A stretch of DNA of 26,297 bases from a virus. The notes under the pieces are model-generated. The model had not been told where the DNA came from. It searched no databases and worked only from the letters and a program-made list of their open reading frames with translations. Both the position numbers and the translations under genes were made by a program. The DNA is taken from IMG/VR virus record IMGVR_UViG_3300029913_000100, positions 1 through 26,297 of that record; one strand, written 5' to 3'. This document shows, in pieces, positions 1 to 8,962 of the stretch. Position 1 is the first letter of the stretch, and each line of letters begins with the position of its first letter.

Positions 1-383
1 ATTTGTATTTTGAATTCACTGGCATTGATATGAAAGATGAGCAGGAGATGGTTAATATCAGAGCGTCTGAAGTACAAGCTTATAAGACTTTAGATGAGAC
101 TCGTGAGGAGGCTGGATTAGAACCGTACGATGACGAAGAAATTGGGAACCTAATACTTAACCCTGTTGTGGTTAACTACAAACTACAGCAACAAGCGCAG
201 CAACAACAAGCCCAACAAATGGAAGCTCAAGCTGGACAAGGTGGGGAACAAGGACAGCCAGACCCCAATAACCCCGGAGACCCGAACGAGTTTGTACAAG
301 GTGGAGCTTCGTCTCATCCAAGCCTCCAAGTTGGTAAGGCTCCAGAAGGGCAACCACCAGCTAGGCAAGGAAAAGCAAAATGA
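1..383 (+). CDS. Portal protein, C-terminal end (5' partial)
   Basis: The reading frame enters from the left edge and ends in TGA at 381-383. The visible residues (TGIDMKDEQE, then ASEVQAYKTLDETREEAGLEP) fit the C-terminal tail of SPP1/HK97-type portal proteins. In that family a helical stretch with R-x-x-E-G-L-x-P follows the receptor-like FEFTGID strand. After that comes a Gln-rich, Gly/Pro-rich, probably disordered tail of about 70 residues (QQQAQQQQAQQ, then GGEQGQPDPNNPGDPNE). The portal is the 12-subunit DNA-entry ring at one capsid vertex. Its place ahead of protease, scaffold and capsid genes supports the call. Most of the gene is outside the window, so the assignment rests on the tail and on gene order. 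The stop codon overlaps the start of the next gene (ATG at 380). Confidence 0.65.
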   Translation, partial: LYFEFTGIDMKDEQEMVNIRASEVQAYKTLDETREEAGLEPYDDEEIGNLILNPVVVNYKLQQQAQQQQAQQMEAQAGQGGEQGQPDPNNPGDPNEFVQGGASSHPSLQVGKAPEGQPPARQGKAK

Positions 384-556
384 GTGTGAAGATAAAGAAC
401 TTGTATGAAAAGAAATTAGTAGTTAGGACATGCAATATATGTGGTAAAAAAAGAGAGATGAATAAGGATGAGAGGTTTTGTTCTCCGATATGTAGACAAC
501 AGGCGACTGATATGTCCAAATTTGGACATGAATATCGTGTGTCTATTAGAAAGTAA
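380..556 (+). CDS. Small Cys4 zinc-finger protein (58 aa)
   Basis: This 58-residue frame starts at ATG 380, overlapping the portal stop by 4 bases (ATGA), and ends with TAA at 554-556. It carries C18-x2-C21 (TCNICGKK) and C34-x3-C38 (RFCSPICRQQ), a four-cysteine pattern typical of treble-clef or zinc-ribbon folds. The remainder is Lys/Arg-rich, so nucleic-acid binding is possible. ATGA coupling to the portal gene suggests translational coupling and a real gene despite its size. Similar very small Cys4 proteins are common beside phage head genes, but I cannot assign a specific role. The same CxxC/CxxxC spacing style appears near the C-terminus of the prohead protease in this window. Confidence 0.65.
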   Translation: MSVKIKNLYEKKLVVRTCNICGKKREMNKDERFCSPICRQQATDMSKFGHEYRVSIRK

Positions 557-636
557 TCCGTCTGTATATTCCTAGACATATAGCTAAAAATAGATTTAAA
601 TATAGGTTGGGCTGTGTTCTGTTCGATTGACGGATT
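555..636 (+). repeat. Inverted repeat bounding an AT-rich intergenic segment
   Basis: AATCCGTC at 555-562 is the exact reverse complement of GACGGATT at 629-636. The 66 bases between are AT-rich, including ATTTAAAT. The right arm ends just before the possible GTG start at 637, so a paired form could influence initiation of the long gene downstream. No U-run follows, so a simple terminator is unlikely. The segment was tested as a tRNA and does not fold as one. Confidence 0.35.
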
Positions 637-648
637 GTGGGGAAGAAA

Positions 649-3600
649 ATGTCAAAATTTGAAGTGATGACGTTGGACGAAATCCATTATAACTTTCTTA
701 GAAACACTAAAAGTGTCAAAAAATCAGATTTGGAATCATCTCATCCTTATAATTCGTCATCCACAACTCCTAAAGAGATTCCCGTAGCTCCTAAAGAGAT
801 TCTTACAGTTCCACATACTTTAGCTCAATCATCGCCACCAGATGGTGGGCCACAAGAACAGTACGGATTCACACCGGAAAAATTCACAGTCAATACACCG
901 GCTAAAAAGAAAGTAAAGGCTCCTAAATTATTTTCGAAGTACGCACCTAACAGGCAAAAAGTCCCTGCGGATTGGGACCATTCAGTACCACCGAAGATTG
1001 AATCAGCTCCTGTTCCTGAGCCTTCTGAAAAGGATGAGGCACACATGGGACTCAAAGACCTGCTTCCAAGAGTACATAAGCAAAGATATTTAGAACATCA
1101 CCATTTTCATAAACTTCCTGATCACGAAAAAGAAGAGCATGTGTCTGAATCAGCCAACCCATTCAAACACTTCAACGAAAAGGAAAATAAAGTCCTTAGA
1201 AGAGATTTGAACAAAATTGTATTTGCAAGAGTGAAACAACTCCCCGCAATAAAAAAACTCATGAATACAGAAGGTTCTGGATTTACATTAGAGCACGAAA
1301 TTCCGGAAGTTGTCGAAAAAATTATTCAAGAGATGGGTCCAAGTCTGCAACTCAATGAGAAGGGTGAAAAAGCCAAAGAAGAAGGGAAACTAGAAAGTAC
1401 TCCATATACGCATGAATATCACAAGGGATATGATTGGAATACTCGTGAAAGTGTGATACCAGACTTTCAGATGATTGATACTTGGGCTAATCGTGTTTTG
1501 CTGGAAAAAAGGAAGTTTGGTGAGCTAACAGGCCATAAAGAATATGAAAAGCAATCTGTGAAAGCAAGATCAGTCAAGAGTGCAAAAGAGGAGCTTGATG
1601 TTCACAAATTGGCTGTTGGAATTGGAGGTGTGCTCGACGATCCGATTAAAAACCAGGACGGTAGCTACACTTATTCTATTTCCGATCACAGTGGTAATAA
1701 AATAGCTGAAGCTCCAACAATGAAAGACCTCAGGGATAAAATTGAGAGCGTGGGTGGTCTGAAACAAGCCGGTGTACAGAAGGAAGGTGTTTATGAGGTT
1801 CCAGACCTAAATAACGTAACAACGATGCAGAATATGAAGGACGTTGCTACTGGAATTGGAGCAGTCTTTAACCAGCTTGTTCAAAACCAGAATGGTGGCT
1901 ATACTTATTCTATTTCTGATCACAGTGGTAATAAGATAGCTGAAGCTCCAACCATGATTGGACTTAGAGAACAACTAGTAAATATGGGTAAATTAAAGGA
2001 GATTTCTCAGAATCCGTACGATCAATACGATGTTGCGCATGGAGAATTATTAGGACATACGAAGAAGGCGGATGAACTTGGGTCGAAGTTTGAAGCGTTG
2101 AAACACGACATCTCTCGTCTCACACCTGAAGACATTGATGGAGAAATTCAGAAACATAAGGCTAACGCTCAGCAAAATGGAAGCGATGTTTACGATATAG
2201 TTGAAACGCTAGATAAAGCAACAGACCTTACAAAAAGTCAGAAAGATGTAATTAGATACATCCTCCAAAGACTAACGGTAGCTGTAGATGGAATCGAAGA
2301 CCAAGACCAAGACGAAACGGAACATAATTTAAATCTTGCTGAAAAGCGCATTACATCGTTAGTGCTTCCGGAGAAGTATAACGATGTTCTGACAGAATTG
2401 AAAATTAAAACATACAAGATGTCTAAAGATATAAAATCCATGCAAGAACTGGCAGACCCAAAGCTCGACTTGAAGTTGGATGACCTTTTCGACCAAAAAG
2501 ATGCAATAGAGGCAGAACTTAACCCATCTTTGGATAATGTTAAGCAGATTCAAGACAAATTGAAAAAGCTTGAGAGTGGACTTCCTGGGATTGGCAAATA
2601 TAAGGAATTAAAAGACGAAATATCAAAAAAAGAAGAAAAACTCGCAGAATTAGCTGCTCAACAAAAAGGAATCAAAACGGTTAGCACCGATCACAAGACA
2701 GATGACGGTGAAAATTTAGATGTATCAGATTTACAGCAGTCTAAAGATTACAATAAAGATGATGAATATGAAAATAGTGATGAAACACAAAATAGTCTTG
2801 AGGATGAAACACCAGAATCTGGTGAAGAAGCGTTAAGTTTCGATGATGGTCTACAAGAAAAAGATCAAGACATTGGGGATCATTGGAAAGAAGACCAGGT
2901 GTTGGATGGAATATATAATAAGAATCATCAAGACTACCAACCACCTAACGCCGCAGCAATGCAAAAGCTTGTTCAAAAAGGATCGTTCTCTACGTTGTTT
3001 GGTTCAGACGGGAATCCCAATGGATTAGTCCATGTAGCCAACGATAGGATGATTAAATACGTAGAAGATGGCGATTTTACAAACCGTTTAGAAGAACTTA
3101 TAAAACAATTTTCGAAGAAAAACGGAGCCAATCACGATGATATACCTAAGTGGTTACACGCTGCAAAAACTGGAGCTAAAGGAGATACTGCACAGCGTAA
3201 ATGGAAATTTATTGTAGGTTTGGTTGAACCGTCGCAAGAACAGATTAAAGAAGAAATGAAAAACGGCGCAACAGAGGAAGAGGCGAGCAAAAATGTTGCA
3301 CGAATGAATGCGAATAAAGTTGTTATAACCGCTCTTCAATTCAGCAAATATCACGTAAATCCTCAGACTCGTGAAGATGTGCTATCTAGAGAAGAGGAAT
3401 TTGAAGAACTTAATTCTTTGATCCGTAGAAAGAAGCCAAAAATTAACAAAAAAAACGACGTAGATGAAGAGACGCTTGACCAAAACGCAAAGAAGGTTCT
3501 TGGAGAAGCAGATGGTTTCGATCCGCTGAAAGCACTTGGAGATGCACTTGTTGACGACAATCCATATGTATCTCATGAAGATAGAAAAATGTTCGACTTC

Positions 3601-4023
3601 ATTGCCGACTCGAATAGACATTACGGTGGAGGTGGAAGTTTGGCCGGGCCGGGTACATTAAGACGTAAGGGTGAAAGAAAGATTGATTTTATGCACGGTC
3701 TTTTTTATCACACACCTCCAGATTCTATTGATTGGAATAGCCATATTGGCGGTGATATAGAGACAGAAGAAGCGGCCAAACAAGCATGGCGGAAAAAAGT
3801 TAAACAATGGTATCATGAAAAACAAAAAGCAGTTGGAGTTGAAGAACCAGAGCCGCTCATATTCGACGAAGAATCGAATCCTGAGGAAACCGATCCTAAA
3901 GAATTAACTCCAGCTGAACAAATTGCTAAACTTGAAAAAGAGCAAGAAGATGATATGGGATATAAATCGTTTGTGTTTATAGACAAAAAAAATGAAGGTG
4001 TGAAGTTTATATTTAAGGGGTAA
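649..4023 (+). CDS. Large unrecognised head-region protein (1124 aa) with internal repeat
   Basis: I chose ATG 649 because GGGGA sits five bases before it; an in-frame GTG at 637 would add four residues. The product is hydrophilic, very rich in Lys, Glu and Asp, with no signal peptide or membrane segment. The first ~120 residues are Pro-rich and probably disordered. Two copies of a ~50-residue unit lie around residues 323-375 and 400-452, sharing SYTYSISDHSGNKIAEAPTM-like sequence and starting about 78 residues apart. A coiled-coil-like stretch follows (about 615-690, with KLKKLESGLPGIGKYKELKD). An acidic region, then a Trp-containing folded part (about 770-970) and a Lys-rich C-terminus complete it. 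Its location between portal and prohead protease suggests an internal virion, head-vertex or ejected protein. I do not recognise the family and assign no function. Confidence 0.6.
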   Translation: MSKFEVMTLDEIHYNFLRNTKSVKKSDLESSHPYNSSSTTPKEIPVAPKEILTVPHTLAQSSPPDGGPQEQYGFTPEKFTVNTPAKKKVKAPKLFSKYAPNRQKVPADWDHSVPPKIESAPVPEPSEKDEAHMGLKDLLPRVHKQRYLEHHHFHKLPDHEKEEHVSESANPFKHFNEKENKVLRRDLNKIVFARVKQLPAIKKLMNTEGSGFTLEHEIPEVVEKIIQEMGPSLQLNEKGEKAKEEGKLESTPYTHEYHKGYDWNTRESVIPDFQMIDTWANRVLLEKRKFGELTGHKEYEKQSVKARSVKSAKEELDVHKLAVGIGGVLDDPIKNQDGSYTYSISDHSGNKIAEAPTMKDLRDKIESVGGLKQAGVQKEGVYEVPDLNNVTTMQNMKDVATGIGAVFNQLVQNQNGGYTYSISDHSGNKIAEAPTMIGLREQLVNMGKLKEISQNPYDQYDVAHGELLGHTKKADELGSKFEALKHDISRLTPEDIDGEIQKHKANAQQNGSDVYDIVETLDKATDLTKSQKDVIRYILQRLTVAVDGIEDQDQDETEHNLNLAEKRITSLVLPEKYNDVLTELKIKTYKMSKDIKSMQELADPKLDLKLDDLFDQKDAIEAELNPSLDNVKQIQDKLKKLESGLPGIGKYKELKDEISKKEEKLAELAAQQKGIKTVSTDHKTDDGENLDVSDLQQSKDYNKDDEYENSDETQNSLEDETPESGEEALSFDDGLQEKDQDIGDHWKEDQVLDGIYNKNHQDYQPPNAAAMQKLVQKGSFSTLFGSDGNPNGLVHVANDRMIKYVEDGDFTNRLEELIKQFSKKNGANHDDIPKWLHAAKTGAKGDTAQRKWKFIVGLVEPSQEQIKEEMKNGATEEEASKNVARMNANKVVITALQFSKYHVNPQTREDVLSREEEFEELNSLIRRKKPKINKKNDVDEETLDQNAKKVLGEADGFDPLKALGDALVDDNPYVSHEDRKMFDFIADSNRHYGGGGSLAGPGTLRRKGERKIDFMHGLFYHTPPDSIDWNSHIGGDIETEEAAKQAWRKKVKQWYHEKQKAVGVEEPEPLIFDEESNPEETDPKELTPAEQIAKLEKEQEDDMGYKSFVFIDKKNEGVKFIFKG
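1615..1995 (+). repeat. Two-copy intragenic repeat within the 1124-aa gene
   Basis: Two segments, about 1615-1764 and 1846-1995, encode related ~50-residue units. The core CTTATTCTATTTC-GATCACAGTGG and the following GTAATAA-ATAGCTGAAGCTCC are nearly identical at the DNA level (about 1657-1710 and 1888-1941), with only a few third-position differences. The outer parts have diverged much more. This looks like a partial in-frame duplication in which the core has been kept, or re-homogenised, by recombination. Confidence 0.75.
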
Positions 4024-4027
4024 ATAT

Positions 4028-4444
4028 ATGATACATGGTATACATATTGCAGGGTTAGTTGGTATAAAAGGGTTTACCCCCGATTATCAACACGAGCATC
4101 CGTTAAAATTTCACACCTTGCTAACCCAACACATCCAAGATAATTATAAAGGCAAGAAAGGCGATAAATACATGTCGTTTTTGCGGTCTGCCGTTAACGC
4201 CGTTAATCATCATATGCTCTTGAACAAACTGGATGTAAGCCATGGCGAAGACGGAGAAAAAAACAATCCTGAAGCCTTTAAACGGGAATTCGAGAAACTG
4301 GCAAAGAACGACCATCATTTGGATGTGAAGGATGGAAAAATAGAATACAAGGATGATTGCCAACCACACCTTGTAAACACACTATACGAACAATTATGGC
4401 TTAAAGCCAACGAGAGGGTGGGTGCAGTTCCACGCACCTCGTAA
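4028..4444 (+). CDS. Hypothetical head-region protein (138 aa)
   Basis: ATG 4028 has AAGGGG (4015-4020) at good spacing inside the end of the preceding gene, and the gap is only four bases, so it belongs to the same operon. The protein is His- and Lys-rich and soluble, with no membrane segment. Motifs seen are MIHGIHIAGLVGIKGF at the N-terminus, a helical middle (SFLRSAVNAVNHHMLLNKLD) and a C-terminal helix (LVNTLYEQLWLKANER). I do not recognise a family. Sitting between two giant proteins that are probably virion-internal, it may be a small partner or chaperone of one of them. That is inference from position only. Confidence 0.55.
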   Translation: MIHGIHIAGLVGIKGFTPDYQHEHPLKFHTLLTQHIQDNYKGKKGDKYMSFLRSAVNAVNHHMLLNKLDVSHGEDGEKNNPEAFKREFEKLAKNDHHLDVKDGKIEYKDDCQPHLVNTLYEQLWLKANERVGAVPRTS

Positions 4445-4450
4445 TGTCTA

Positions 4451-7400
4451 ATGATAAAATCCAACCAATTCGACATTTACAGTCCAAACGAGATTAAGGA
4501 AATGGATAAAGCGACCCTGCACGATACACCTCTGGGGCAGGCGGCTTTCGTCGTCCTTCCGATGAAAAAGGCTTTCGTTCATTCGTATTACAAAATTGTG
4601 AATGGCAAAATGGTTCACGTTGATTCGTACCACAACAAGGTGACCAAGAAGCCTGAAGAATTGACGGAACAGTATTACAAAGAAAACGGATTAACACCGG
4701 CTTCGACTGGACATCTTGGCATCCATCCGAAGGTTATGAAACCCGGCCAGCCATTATCTAGTGTTAACGAACACTACACATCGTATCAATACGGCGACCA
4801 AGTTTTTGTTCGTTATTCCCATATGCACGATCAACAATTCCTAGTTGGAGTTGTTGTTGGTATTCGAGACGACGTTAGTCACGCCGGACTACTCATTAAC
4901 GTGCAGCTACAGAACGGAAAAGTAGAGTCTTACAAACCCAAGAGTTTGATGCACATTCGCAAGGGTGATGCAGAGAATCGTCAAGACGAGAAAGAAGATC
5001 ACAACACAGACGAAAAAGGCCAGCCAGTACACTACAAGCATTTGAACGACGTGCAGCTGGGACAGTTTTACGATCTTCAACACTTGTGGTTCAAATTGCA
5101 GCGTACGAGTGAAATATTTGCATTTCAGAACAATAAAGATCAGTTCGTTAATGCAGATGGTACTTATCCGAAGAATAAGTCGGATATGACTAAGGAACAG
5201 AAAGCGCTATTAGAAAGCCTAAACCCCATAGCTGTCGTACCGTTCAAGTTGCTTGTGGAACAGGTTAGCGCTAGTGGATATAGTGATGGAACTCATTATA
5301 AGGCGATGCAAAACCTTCTTAATGATTTGAAAACATTGAAGGAACAGGGAGCACCGGATGTTCCGTTCCCCAAGTACCACAAAAAGAAGTCGAAGAAAGA
5401 ACCATTCATCATGCCGGAAGCATGGTATAAAAATAGCTTCCCACTTCAAACCACTGATGAAAAAATCGATGAAGATGAATTAGACAGCTTGATGGCTGAG
5501 ATTAAGAAGGAAACTGGTTCTACACCTTCTGTACCTAAACCACAGAAGAATGTATGGGGAGCTGATCTTAACTATACAGAAGTTGCCAATGTTCACGGTT
5601 CTGTTATTCACGATACAACCGACCAGATTTTTAAGTACCCGCAACCTGCCGTTCCAGCGCCAGCAGCGCAAATGGTTCCTCCACCACCGAAGGATAAGCC
5701 AGCTGCGCCAAAGAAAACTGGACCATCATTTACAATCCCTGAAGACAAGATTAATCCTGAAGCAAAGAAAACACCGACGCCAGCGCCTGAATCTATCGAT
5801 GAAGACGACATTGCCAACCTGTTCTCCGACCCCAAAAAATTCAAGGTTATGGGAACTGCCGATAATTTTGGGTTTGGCGGTATTCATACAAAATACATTC
5901 TCGACCCGGGCGATGGTCATCAATACCTGTTCAAGCCGTATCTGGCTGAAGAACCTCAACGTGCATGGGCTGATATCATCGCTTGTAAAGTTGCTCAAGC
6001 TACAGGCCTCCCCACAGCCGAATTTGGTTCGAAACCGATTACTGTTAAAATTCCATCCGGCTCAGGTGGTCATTATGCTGGTAGTAACGCTGTAGGTTCT
6101 GTACAGCGCGTTATGCCAAATGTTAAGCATAAAGATATTGGACACCTTATCAAGAAGGGTTGGGCAAGTGTACCGAAAGAAATTATTGAACGCTTTCAAC
6201 AAGAACATGTAGTGGATTGGCTCCTCGGAAACAACGATGCTCACCAAGAGCAGTTTGTTGTTTTGAACGATGGCAAAATTATTGGTGTTGATAAGGGACA
6301 AGCTTTCAAGTTTTACAAACAAGATAAGCTTGATTTAACGTACGACCCAAACGTTAATCATAAAAAGTTAGCTCAGATTTACAACCTGATGTTAGAAGCT
6401 GCTAAAGCTGGTGATATCAAGCTGGATTGGGCACCTGTCCAGAACTTCATCGAACATAACATGAAGAATCTTACTCCGTTGGCATGGACTAAGATGTTAT
6501 TCCCGTACGCAGCTCATTCTGCAGCTTGGGGTAACAAACAGCATGATTTTGTTAACCTCGGTGTTCAGCGTAAAGAAGACCTGCTCAAGGATTTCAAAAA
6601 GCTATATGCATCGGCTGGTATTGCCACTGAATACGATGCCAAACACGGTTCTTATAGCCAAGCAGAACAAGAAGAACTTCCGGCATCCGAAACACACCAA
6701 CCGGATGCATTCCAGAATATCGATGCTACATTCCATGCCCATGTTGTAGATGCAAAGGCAAGTGGTAAGGCGATCATGCTCGGCGGCGGCGACATTGAAG
6801 ATATGAACATGTTGTTCACTACCTATGATTGGAAAGACGGTAATAAGGGATTAACAGCATCTGGTAAGGTTCTCGCAGGTTCGGAAGCGAAAATATTGGG
6901 TTGGTTCGACACGGTCGTAGACCAACAAGTTGAATACATACACCAGCTTGGACCGTTGCCTAAAGACACAGCTGGCGATATTGTAATTTCTGCAGCCAAA
7001 ACAGTTAATAATCACTGTAAGAACGGTGGAAAGAACCCAGATGGGAATCCAAACGAAACCAAGATGAACGAATTCGCCAAAATGTTCCAAGGGCTCGATA
7101 AGTTCGACCCGAATGAACCGTTGCTTGATATTGGTGATTTGGCTATGAAGTTTCAGTCGACCAACATCAATAAAGACAACTTCAATAACCCTATCGCTCT
7201 TTCTCTAGACGTTGCCAACCATTATCACCAGATTGCAACACATGTAATGCAAGCAGTAAAGACCGGCGGTAAAACTGCTTCTAAGATGTACGGCAAGTGG
7301 GCAGGAAAAGACGGATATGATGTTAAGTCTACCAGTGTATCCAAAACCAATAAGCCTTGGGCTTCGTTCCCGAAGTTTGAATACGACCCTGCTACGGGTG

Positions 7401-8488
7401 GTTTAATTAGGACGAAAGGCGAGAAGAAGGCCACATACAAAGAACAAGCAAACTACGGAACAATGTTTAGCAAGAGTTTGCCGGGGAACATTGAGGTTCG
7501 TTACTACCCACATTATTCAACACAGCTGCACGGGCAGAACAACTATAGAAGCCAACAGGGTTCTTTGATGATTGACATGCACAAGTGGGATGGTAATCTC
7601 GAATCTATGCATCAACTCCGTCACACCCTTAAGGATATGGGATTAGATCACCGCTTATCCAATCATGATGATATTGAGTGTTTGTACCTCACTCGCTCCA
7701 TTTTTCATAATAAGGGAGACGTCTCTAATGCAAAAAAATGGAAAAAAGTAACAGCTATGGAGAATGGCCCCGACAAAATAAAGGCGCTAAAAGAACTAGC
7801 TACAGAGGTATACGGAAAGTCTCCAGATGAATTGAAGAATTACAACCCAATGCCGCAGTGGGATGATAACACTGGATATCATTATTTCTTGAATCCTTGG
7901 GTTCTTGACCATCTCCAAGAGTCGGATACAGTTCCAATAACGTCGCACGGTATTACTGGTAGTAATGATTCTGATATTGATGCTGTAACAAACATGGTTA
8001 ATTTGGGTATGCTATCCACTGAGGCTAGGCACCAGATGGGATTCAAGGTTGATGGTATGAGTTCCACCACAGATCAATCTAGCGGTGGTGCAGCATACGT
8101 ATTTAATAATCTGCAGAACGGTAGTAAATGTGTTCCAAAAGGACAAGAATTAGAAAACGCTAGCAGCGGAAGTTCTAATGGGTTTATATTCCGCCCCGAG
8201 CTGCTAGCTCGTACCGACACCCTAGCCTATTCCAATGACAATTACGGTGCGACGTTTGAAGCAGGCAGTGGATATAGCGGATACACTAAAACTGAGAACC
8301 GTATAGGTGCTATGGATTATGTTAAGAATGGTTCACATGTTCATGAGTTGAACTTTAAAAACCGTATTAGTCTTTACAAATGGCTGTTGGGACCAAAGGG
8401 AACATCAACCTTCAAGAAGAAGCTTAAGGCAGTAATAAAGAAACACAAACCCCACATGCTTAATCACACTACCTTTTTAGGCGTGTAA
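4451..8488 (+). CDS. Giant multidomain head-associated protein with kinase-like and putative ADP-ribosyltransferase domains (1345 aa)
   Basis: The N-terminal part (about 1-180) has an SYYKIVNGKMVHVDSYHNK segment and a small SH3/KOW-like beta domain (GDQVFVRYS, then LQNGKVESYKPKSL). A Pro/Ala linker precedes a kinase-like domain at about 464-690. This shows a glycine-rich loop (FGFGGIHTK, 473-481), a candidate ATP lysine K495 in LFKPY, a catalytic loop LLGNNDAHQEQF with D596 and H598, and a metal-type GVDKGQAF with D614. That arrangement is seen in HipA and PI3/4-kinase-like bacterial kinases. The C-terminal ~190 residues contain SHG (H1166), GMLSTEAR, GMSS then GGAAYVF (Y1216), ARTD, and HELNFKNRISL (E1299). 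This order suggests a PARP-type H-Y-E ADP-ribosyltransferase. The kinase-like call is fairly firm and the transferase call tentative. Just upstream of the prohead protease, it could be packaged and ejected like T4 Alt. Confidence 0.6.
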   Translation: MIKSNQFDIYSPNEIKEMDKATLHDTPLGQAAFVVLPMKKAFVHSYYKIVNGKMVHVDSYHNKVTKKPEELTEQYYKENGLTPASTGHLGIHPKVMKPGQPLSSVNEHYTSYQYGDQVFVRYSHMHDQQFLVGVVVGIRDDVSHAGLLINVQLQNGKVESYKPKSLMHIRKGDAENRQDEKEDHNTDEKGQPVHYKHLNDVQLGQFYDLQHLWFKLQRTSEIFAFQNNKDQFVNADGTYPKNKSDMTKEQKALLESLNPIAVVPFKLLVEQVSASGYSDGTHYKAMQNLLNDLKTLKEQGAPDVPFPKYHKKKSKKEPFIMPEAWYKNSFPLQTTDEKIDEDELDSLMAEIKKETGSTPSVPKPQKNVWGADLNYTEVANVHGSVIHDTTDQIFKYPQPAVPAPAAQMVPPPPKDKPAAPKKTGPSFTIPEDKINPEAKKTPTPAPESIDEDDIANLFSDPKKFKVMGTADNFGFGGIHTKYILDPGDGHQYLFKPYLAEEPQRAWADIIACKVAQATGLPTAEFGSKPITVKIPSGSGGHYAGSNAVGSVQRVMPNVKHKDIGHLIKKGWASVPKEIIERFQQEHVVDWLLGNNDAHQEQFVVLNDGKIIGVDKGQAFKFYKQDKLDLTYDPNVNHKKLAQIYNLMLEAAKAGDIKLDWAPVQNFIEHNMKNLTPLAWTKMLFPYAAHSAAWGNKQHDFVNLGVQRKEDLLKDFKKLYASAGIATEYDAKHGSYSQAEQEELPASETHQPDAFQNIDATFHAHVVDAKASGKAIMLGGGDIEDMNMLFTTYDWKDGNKGLTASGKVLAGSEAKILGWFDTVVDQQVEYIHQLGPLPKDTAGDIVISAAKTVNNHCKNGGKNPDGNPNETKMNEFAKMFQGLDKFDPNEPLLDIGDLAMKFQSTNINKDNFNNPIALSLDVANHYHQIATHVMQAVKTGGKTASKMYGKWAGKDGYDVKSTSVSKTNKPWASFPKFEYDPATGGLIRTKGEKKATYKEQANYGTMFSKSLPGNIEVRYYPHYSTQLHGQNNYRSQQGSLMIDMHKWDGNLESMHQLRHTLKDMGLDHRLSNHDDIECLYLTRSIFHNKGDVSNAKKWKKVTAMENGPDKIKALKELATEVYGKSPDELKNYNPMPQWDDNTGYHYFLNPWVLDHLQESDTVPITSHGITGSNDSDIDAVTNMVNLGMLSTEARHQMGFKVDGMSSTTDQSSGGAAYVFNNLQNGSKCVPKGQELENASSGSSNGFIFRPELLARTDTLAYSNDNYGATFEAGSGYSGYTKTENRIGAMDYVKNGSHVHELNFKNRISLYKWLLGPKGTSTFKKKLKAVIKKHKPHMLNHTTFLGV

Positions 8489-8502
8489 GGCTGGTTATGT
8501 AG

Positions 8503-8949
8503 ATGAATTTAGAAAAATTGCAGACAGCATTAGATCAATTGATTGAATCAGAAGTTGGCGCTGAGCTACTCTTCAATGCGCAAGAAGAAGTCGGAGCAAT
8601 CGCTGTAATGGTGGTTGTTCCGGAACTGTCAGATGTGCATTACGTTCTTCTAAAGCCGTCTTCAGAACTCCCGTATGAGCCAATCAGATCATTCACCCTA
8701 TATGATTTCATGATCGAAAAAGCCAAGAAACGTGTAATTTTGCGGTCTGATTCTGGAACAATATATGTAGTTCGCCCTATTCAATCTGATGAAGCAAGAA
8801 ATATGTTTACCTTTCATAGCCTAGATGAGCAACTTTATAAGGAAATTAAAGACAGTTTGACACCACAACCAACATGGGCTGAACTACATGTTAATGATGA
8901 ACATAAAACAGGTAAAGAGGCTCTAGAAGCATCTGACGAGTCAATTTAG
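8503..8949 (+). CDS. Hypothetical protein (148 aa)
   Basis: It starts at ATG 8503, 14 bases after the giant gene; TAAGG at 8487-8491 is a weak and distant ribosome-binding site. The protein is acidic and soluble. It has an N-terminal helix (NLEKLQTALDQLIESEVGAELLF), then hydrophobic beta-strands (IAVMVVVPE, VHYVLLKPS), then a mixed region with TIYVVRPIQS and a charged, probably flexible C-terminus. The size and alternating strand pattern would suit a small chaperone or partner of the upstream giant protein, as small co-encoded partners often accompany large effectors. No family is recognised, so this is only a positional suggestion. Confidence 0.55.
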   Translation: MNLEKLQTALDQLIESEVGAELLFNAQEEVGAIAVMVVVPELSDVHYVLLKPSSELPYEPIRSFTLYDFMIEKAKKRVILRSDSGTIYVVRPIQSDEARNMFTFHSLDEQLYKEIKDSLTPQPTWAELHVNDEHKTGKEALEASDESI

Positions 8950-8962
8950 TTGCCTTTCTACC

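Noticed and set aside
555-636. tRNA-like appearance of the 8-bp inverted repeat with TTCGATT near its 3' side
   Set aside because: The TTCGATT loop has no pairing 5-bp T-stem, no D-arm or anticodon arm can be drawn, and the spacing is too long for a class I tRNA.
5550-6095. 181-residue + strand open frame inside the giant gene
   Set aside because: It is an out-of-frame shadow of the 1345-residue gene, with no ribosome-binding site and low-quality composition; the kinase-like domain is clearly in the other frame.
5840-6520. A full HipA toxin-antitoxin module
   Set aside because: Only a kinase-like domain inside a giant head-region protein is present; there is no HipB-like partner and no HipA N-terminal subdomain pattern.
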